From Fervidobacterium sp. UBA5837 (GTDB lineage Bacteria > Thermotogota > Thermotogae > Thermotogales > Fervidobacteriaceae), in assembly GCA_002432805.1 (NCBI GenBank), contig DJGV01000016.1, positions 356,486-420,485 on the forward strand: a DNA stretch of 64,000 nt. The letters are read 5' to 3'. Made by a program: the position numbers and the translations under genes. Shown one piece after another: positions 59,931 to 64,000 of this stretch. The notes under the pieces were generated by a model. That model was not told the DNA's origin. It searched no databases and saw only the letters and a program-made list of their open reading frames with translations. Every line of letters starts with the position of its first letter. Position 1 is the stretch's first letter.

Positions 59931-60898
59931 CGATAAAGGATGTTGCAAAGTACGCTGATGTAGGTGTTGGTACCGTGTCACGTGTACTGAACAATAATTC
60001 CCATGTTGACCCTTCTACAAGGCAAAGGGTTCTAAGTGCTATGAAAGAATTAGGTTACGTTCCAAACCCACATGCAAGAAGATTATCGACAGGAACAAGC
60101 GATCTAGTGACTGTCATTACACCTGAGATGAAAGGTGATTTCTATCAAACATTGATTGCTTCGATAGATGAAGTACTTATAAAAAACGGTTATTCTTCGT
60201 TACTATACCCACTTTACAATGAAAGAAAATACGAAGCTTTAAGGAAATCATCGGAGATATTGCTTTCAACAGATGGACTAATCGTTGATGGCGTTAGTGT
60301 GGACAAGCTGCTTGGAGATATCGTTGAACCGAATATGCCAGTTGTGTGTTTGGAACAAGAGTCTGAAAGGTACGACTCGATTATGGTAGATAATTACTAT
60401 GGTGGTATAATAGCTGGAGATTATTTTGCCGATTTGGATATGGAGATCTTCGTTGTCACACATAGAAAGGCACATGAACTTGAGAGTACCGTCTTTGATG
60501 AGAGACTGGAAGGATTCCAAGAGTCTCTGGAACGTAAAGGTAGGTCCATAGACAAGATTTATTATGTACCACTCGACTGGGAGAGTACCTTTGAGGTTGC
60601 TCGTAGAATATTCTCAAGGTACAAAAGATGTGCTATATTTACAACAACAGATTATTTGGCAGTACCTATAATAGAAGTGGCAAGAACGATGGAACTTAAG
60701 GTAGGGAAAGATGTGAGAGTGTGTGGATTTGACGATTTGCCGATTGCTCAAATACTTGAAATAACAACGATTAGACAGCCAATCTCAGATATGGGGAAGG
60801 TAGCTGCAGAAATTCTGATCAAAAAAATTCGTGGAAAAGCAAGAGATAAAGTTAGAAAGGTCATATTGAAACCTGAATTGGTGATAAGAGAGACATAG
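59897..60898 (+). CDS. LacI-family transcriptional regulator
   Basis: 333 aa. The N-terminal helix-turn-helix and hinge read VTIKDVAKYADVGVGTVSRVLNNNSHVDPSTRQRV (residues 11-45) then ELGYVPNPHARRLSTG. The rest is a type-I periplasmic-binding-like effector domain with IMVDNYYGGIIAGDYF near 162 and VCGFDDLPIAQI near 275. The effector is probably a sugar. It overlaps cinA; no sugar gene lies beside it, so its targets are likely elsewhere, or the gene regulates its own operon. Confidence 0.92.
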   Translation: MARIARNFQKVTIKDVAKYADVGVGTVSRVLNNNSHVDPSTRQRVLSAMKELGYVPNPHARRLSTGTSDLVTVITPEMKGDFYQTLIASIDEVLIKNGYSSLLYPLYNERKYEALRKSSEILLSTDGLIVDGVSVDKLLGDIVEPNMPVVCLEQESERYDSIMVDNYYGGIIAGDYFADLDMEIFVVTHRKAHELESTVFDERLEGFQESLERKGRSIDKIYYVPLDWESTFEVARRIFSRYKRCAIFTTTDYLAVPIIEVARTMELKVGKDVRVCGFDDLPIAQILEITTIRQPISDMGKVAAEILIKKIRGKARDKVRKVILKPELVIRET

Positions 60899-60938
60899 AA
60901 AAGACATAAAAAATATCTATCTTTTTGGGAGGTTAGGC

Positions 60939-61865
60939 ATGAAAATCGCAGTGTTAATGGGCGGAATATCGAAAGAGAGAGAGATCTCCCTGAGGAGTGG
61001 CAAAAGAATTGCACAAGCTTTGAGAAGATTTGGTCATAATGTGGATGAGATAGACGTGAGTTACGATACGATATATGAAATTGGGAAACTCAAAAACTAT
61101 GACGTCCTTTTTAATATTTTGCATGGTACTTTTGGTGAAGATGGCAGAATGCAAGCAATTTTGGATGCCATCTCTGTTCCTTATACGGGTTCTGGTGTTG
61201 AAACAAGCGTAATTGCATTCGATAAGTATCTGTGCAACCTTCTTGTTGGTGACTTAGTAGATATACCAGCTTATACACTTGTATCTAAAGATGATTATCA
61301 AAAAGGTATAGGAGATGTCCAAATTCCATGCGTTATAAAACCTCGTAGAGAAGGATCAAGTATCGGAATTCATATATGTCATAGCACCGATGCACTCGAA
61401 AGTGCTTTAAAAACGGAGTTTGAGATATACGATGAACTTATAGTGCAAGAATACGTCAAAGGCACGGAAGTTACCATTTCTGTTATAGATATTGACTCGA
61501 CCTCCATTGTCTTACCTATCTTGGAATTAAGGCCTAAGAAGGAATTCTATGACTACGAGGCAAAGTACACTGATGGCCTTACAGAATTCATCATCCCTGC
61601 ACAAATCAGCGAAGAGATGGCAAGAAGAATTGAGAAAATCGCGTTAGACATTTACAGAAAACTTGACTGTAGACACTTTGCAAGGATAGATGGAATTGTC
61701 AGTGGTGATAAATTCTACTTTCTTGAAGTAAATACATTACCCGGTATGACAGATCTCAGTGACTTGCCCATGTCAGCTAAGGTCTATGGTATGTCGTTTG
61801 AAGAGCTTGTTAACAACATAGTATTGCAGGCATACAGAGATTTTCATTCGAAGATTGGAGTGTAA
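60939..61865 (+). CDS. ddl: D-alanine-D-alanine ligase
   Basis: ATP-grasp enzyme of peptidoglycan synthesis, 308 aa. The N-terminal MGGISKEREISLRSGK (residues 7-22), HGTFGEDGRMQ near 64 and CVIKPRREGSSIGI near 129-142 hold the D-Ala and ATP sites. The Mg-binding end LEVNTLPGMTDLSDLP near 265-280 is intact. GGGAGG lies 8 nt before the ATG. Followed by an M48 peptidase gene after 4 bp. Confidence 0.95.
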   Translation: MKIAVLMGGISKEREISLRSGKRIAQALRRFGHNVDEIDVSYDTIYEIGKLKNYDVLFNILHGTFGEDGRMQAILDAISVPYTGSGVETSVIAFDKYLCNLLVGDLVDIPAYTLVSKDDYQKGIGDVQIPCVIKPRREGSSIGIHICHSTDALESALKTEFEIYDELIVQEYVKGTEVTISVIDIDSTSIVLPILELRPKKEFYDYEAKYTDGLTEFIIPAQISEEMARRIEKIALDIYRKLDCRHFARIDGIVSGDKFYFLEVNTLPGMTDLSDLPMSAKVYGMSFEELVNNIVLQAYRDFHSKIGV

Positions 61866-61869
61866 TATT

Positions 61870-62877
61870 TTGAAAATAGGTAATATAAAAAACATAGAAT
61901 CAGAAGAAATAGGCAAAATAGCAAATAAAATATTGATCTATCTAATTTCTATTCTCTTTGTAACTCTTTCAACATTCTTGGGAATTTTGATAGATGCAGT
62001 TCTTGGAATTCCTATTTTATTTTGTTTGTTTTTCTTTCTTGTATCTGCCTTCCAAGTAATCTTTGGCCTATCTGTAGTGACAAGGACGATAACAAAAGTT
62101 GTTAACGCTCACTCACTAAAATCGAACAATTCAAAGCGAATAAAGAGTATTCTGTCATCTGAGAAAACTGATGAATTGAATACCATCGTCTCATCCGTGA
62201 AGGAGAATATAGGCTATACGGAAGACTTAGAGCTAATGGTAATTTCATCACCAAGTATAAACGCTCTTTCAGTTGGTATAAGGTCACACGACCATGCAAT
62301 ATGTATCACAACAGGTGCACTGGAAAAACTCACAAGAGAAGAAATGAAATCTGTTATCTACCATGAGATGTACCATATCATAAAGGAAGATACAAATTAC
62401 ATGACGAGTGTGAGTGGAACATTCGGCAGCCCAATATTGACATTCACGTTAGCTAGCAGGCAGATCAAGAAACTCAACGAGAAGATTAGAAGGGATGAGA
62501 AACACTCGATCATGGAATACGTTAGAGCTGATTTCTTGATAGCTATTTTGATAACAGTTATTTCTTTTCTATTCTTCCCCATAAGTTTTCTATCAAATCT
62601 TTTCGTTGGTGTACGTAAGGAATTCGATGCCGATAAATATGCAGCACTCAATACAAGTAAGGAAACGCTGATAGAAGTGCTTAGGAAAGTTAAGAACAAC
62701 TGCCAGAAACTGGAAAATGACTATTTCTTTATGCAGCATCTTTTCTTCTCACAGCCAAGTTGCAAAGAACCATCTAAAAGGGTGAGTAGAATCATAGGCA
62801 CGTATCCATCCATAGATGAACGCATAAAGGCACTAGAAGAGCTAAAAATTGACGAGAGCAGTGATAATAGAAAGTGA
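61870..62877 (+). CDS. M48-family membrane metallopeptidase (HtpX-like)
   Basis: 335 aa. Two N-terminal helices (about 20-45 and 50-72), then a cytoplasmic domain with the zinc site HEMYH near residues 165-169 and the downstream glutamate in EFDADKYAAL near 252. A further hydrophobic pair (FLIAILITVISFLFFPISFL near 220-239) lies between, as in HtpX and related quality-control proteases. Start is TTG at 61870 preceded by GGAGTG. It likely degrades damaged membrane proteins. A DUF457-like gene follows 9 bp later. Confidence 0.85.
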   Translation: MKIGNIKNIESEEIGKIANKILIYLISILFVTLSTFLGILIDAVLGIPILFCLFFFLVSAFQVIFGLSVVTRTITKVVNAHSLKSNNSKRIKSILSSEKTDELNTIVSSVKENIGYTEDLELMVISSPSINALSVGIRSHDHAICITTGALEKLTREEMKSVIYHEMYHIIKEDTNYMTSVSGTFGSPILTFTLASRQIKKLNEKIRRDEKHSIMEYVRADFLIAILITVISFLFFPISFLSNLFVGVRKEFDADKYAALNTSKETLIEVLRKVKNNCQKLENDYFFMQHLFFSQPSCKEPSKRVSRIIGTYPSIDERIKALEELKIDESSDNRK

Positions 62878-62886
62878 GGTAGTACG

Positions 62887-63438
62887 ATGCCAAATCTCTC
62901 CACACACTTAAAACTTGGTGTATTCACATATCCAGTCTTTGTATTAGTTTACAGCCTAATTGTAAATGCTGCTGGAAAATCATTTACCGCTACCGTTATC
63001 GATCTATCAATTGGTTATGTATTCTATGTTTTCGGAAGCGATTTACCAGATCTCGATAGTAACAGTGCACCTTTGAGGACGTTCATCAAAGCACTCTCTC
63101 TTGGTTTTGCTATATACATATTCTACTCGTTCATCTACGAGAAATTTTCAACAATTGTAGTGATTCCGAAGATACTACTGATTCCAATTTCCATATCAGT
63201 TGCAATGTTGATAGGTGCTGCCGTTGTGAATCTCTTCCTATCACTATCTTTGTTTTCGCATCGAGGCTTTGCACACTCGATTACATTTGCAGCTATATAT
63301 GGTTTGATGCTCTATCTCTTCTCATATCAGATGAGCGATATACCGCTCTTCATAGGCATCAGTGGCTTTTGTGGAGTGATGATCCATATGACAGCAGATT
63401 ATTACAAAAAACCTCTCAAAATCTTTAAATTGAAATAG
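62887..63438 (+). CDS. DUF457/YdjM-type membrane-bound metal-dependent hydrolase-like protein
   Basis: 183 aa with about four helices. The polar residues that mark the family are all present: an early THLKLG, GSDLPDLDSNSAP near 50-62, FSHRGFAHSITFA near 120-132 and MIHMTADYYKKP near 163-174. These His/Asp motifs are thought to bind metal on the membrane surface. Substrate unknown. TGAGGT precedes the ATG. Confidence 0.78.
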   Translation: MPNLSTHLKLGVFTYPVFVLVYSLIVNAAGKSFTATVIDLSIGYVFYVFGSDLPDLDSNSAPLRTFIKALSLGFAIYIFYSFIYEKFSTIVVIPKILLIPISISVAMLIGAAVVNLFLSLSLFSHRGFAHSITFAAIYGLMLYLFSYQMSDIPLFIGISGFCGVMIHMTADYYKKPLKIFKLK

Positions 63439-63488
63439 ATAAATAGTACAAAACCACAACGGAAGAATAAAATGGAGGAGGAAGACAT

Positions 63489-63998
63489 ATGAAATTTGTT
63501 GATGGAGTAACCGTAACGTACGTAAAGAAAGATGAAAAGAGTAAGTTAACCAAGATATTGAACGAAGTATCGAAGATAGACACAAAACTGGGAATCAGCT
63601 TTACAAACAGTCCATACTATGGCAATTATAGGATAGAATTCTATGAGCCAATCGATAAAGTCCCTTCTTTGAAATTCATCGGTTTTATATCTGTTGACGA
63701 ACCAATTGACTGGTTGATGTCGCAAGATAATCAGTCAGAATTAAATCTGAAAGAAGTACTGCACATCGTAGATACAGAAGCATTGGAAATCGATGAAAAC
63801 AATCCAATTGTTACGCTCTCAGTCGATCAAAATGTGATTTATGCCGTTGTCAACAGATCAATGACAGAAGATATGAGCCTTCCTCAGTTGGTCAATGCAA
63901 CCTTGAAAAGATTCTTCAAGTCATACTTCGAAGTGGAATTTCTTGAAGAAGAGTACGATCTAGAACTTCATCCAGAGCTTACAGATTACTTCATCTGA
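63489..63998 (+). CDS. Conserved-looking protein of unknown function
   Basis: 169 aa, soluble, acidic. GGAGGAGG lies about 8 nt before the ATG, so translation is well supported. The sequence alternates beta-like segments (VTVTYVKKDE, GNYRIEFYEP, LKFIGFISVDEP, PIVTLSVDQNVIYAVVN) with helices. No catalytic motif or family is recognised. It ends two bases before the window edge, with its stop in view. Confidence 0.7.
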   Translation: MKFVDGVTVTYVKKDEKSKLTKILNEVSKIDTKLGISFTNSPYYGNYRIEFYEPIDKVPSLKFIGFISVDEPIDWLMSQDNQSELNLKEVLHIVDTEALEIDENNPIVTLSVDQNVIYAVVNRSMTEDMSLPQLVNATLKRFFKSYFEVEFLEEEYDLELHPELTDYFI

Positions 63999-64000
63999 GA

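Noticed and set aside
1..64000. CRISPR arrays, insertion sequences, prophage or integron elements
   Set aside because: No spaced direct repeats of CRISPR size, transposase, integrase or terminal inverted repeats were seen; the tandem repeats found are short and local.

Overview
The window reads as a chromosome segment of a Thermotogae bacterium, most likely Fervidobacterium or a close relative. The DNA is AT-rich, with dense operons, many overlapping start and stop codons and strong GGAGG-type ribosome sites. The best taxonomic clue is the complete ornithine-degradation cluster ord-ortA-ortB-oraS-oraE; the 2,4-diaminopentanoate dehydrogenase of Fervidobacterium nodosum has been characterised. 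Other pointers are a ROK-regulated sugar ABC system, an L-Ala-D/L-Glu epimerase and a possible outer-sheath beta-barrel protein. Genus and species are inference.

Layout. 1-4304 (minus): a ChvE/MmsA/MmsB-type monosaccharide ABC operon followed by the start of a ROK regulator. 4739-24725 (plus): GlmL-type mutase chaperone, Nudix hydrolase, ispE, Lon-like protease, pfkA, amidohydrolase, mnmG, LysM/M23 peptidase, prmA, DUF501, NYN protein, rlmH, the flgM-flgN-flgK-flgL flagellar set, a methyltransferase and purB. 24783-24995 (minus): a tiny repeat-bearing membrane protein. 25431-32483 (plus): the oxidative ornithine pathway plus a glutamate-semialdehyde dehydrogenase. 32759-39595 (plus): a transglutaminase-fold protein, the dipeptide epimerase and a three-gene iron-type ABC transporter. 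39706-51607 (minus): an oppDFABC peptide transporter with an enlarged OppC, a membrane protein, xseA-xseB, panC, dprA and an RnfB-like stub. 51773-55330 (plus): a candidate small RNA, metF and priA. 55418-58044 (minus): three envelope genes. 58205-63998 (plus): tRNA-Ser and tRNA-Arg, cinA, a LacI-family regulator, ddl, an M48 peptidase, a DUF457-like membrane protein and an unknown protein.

How it fits together. Sugar and peptide importers feed glycolysis (pfkA) and amino-acid fermentation. OraSE, Ord and OrtAB convert D-ornithine to alanine and acetyl-CoA; the B12 mutase OraSE probably relies on the GlmL-type protein encoded 20 kb away. The transglutaminase, dipeptide epimerase and Opp genes would suit peptide or muropeptide use. 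No IS element, prophage, CRISPR array or rRNA was seen.

The most unusual material is in the RNA layer. There is a compact C-rich transcript unit with its own terminator ahead of metF. Hairpins follow several solute-binding protein genes. Two terminator-like or strong inverted repeats lie inside the 5' ends of coding regions. A structured leader runs directly into the glmL start codon.
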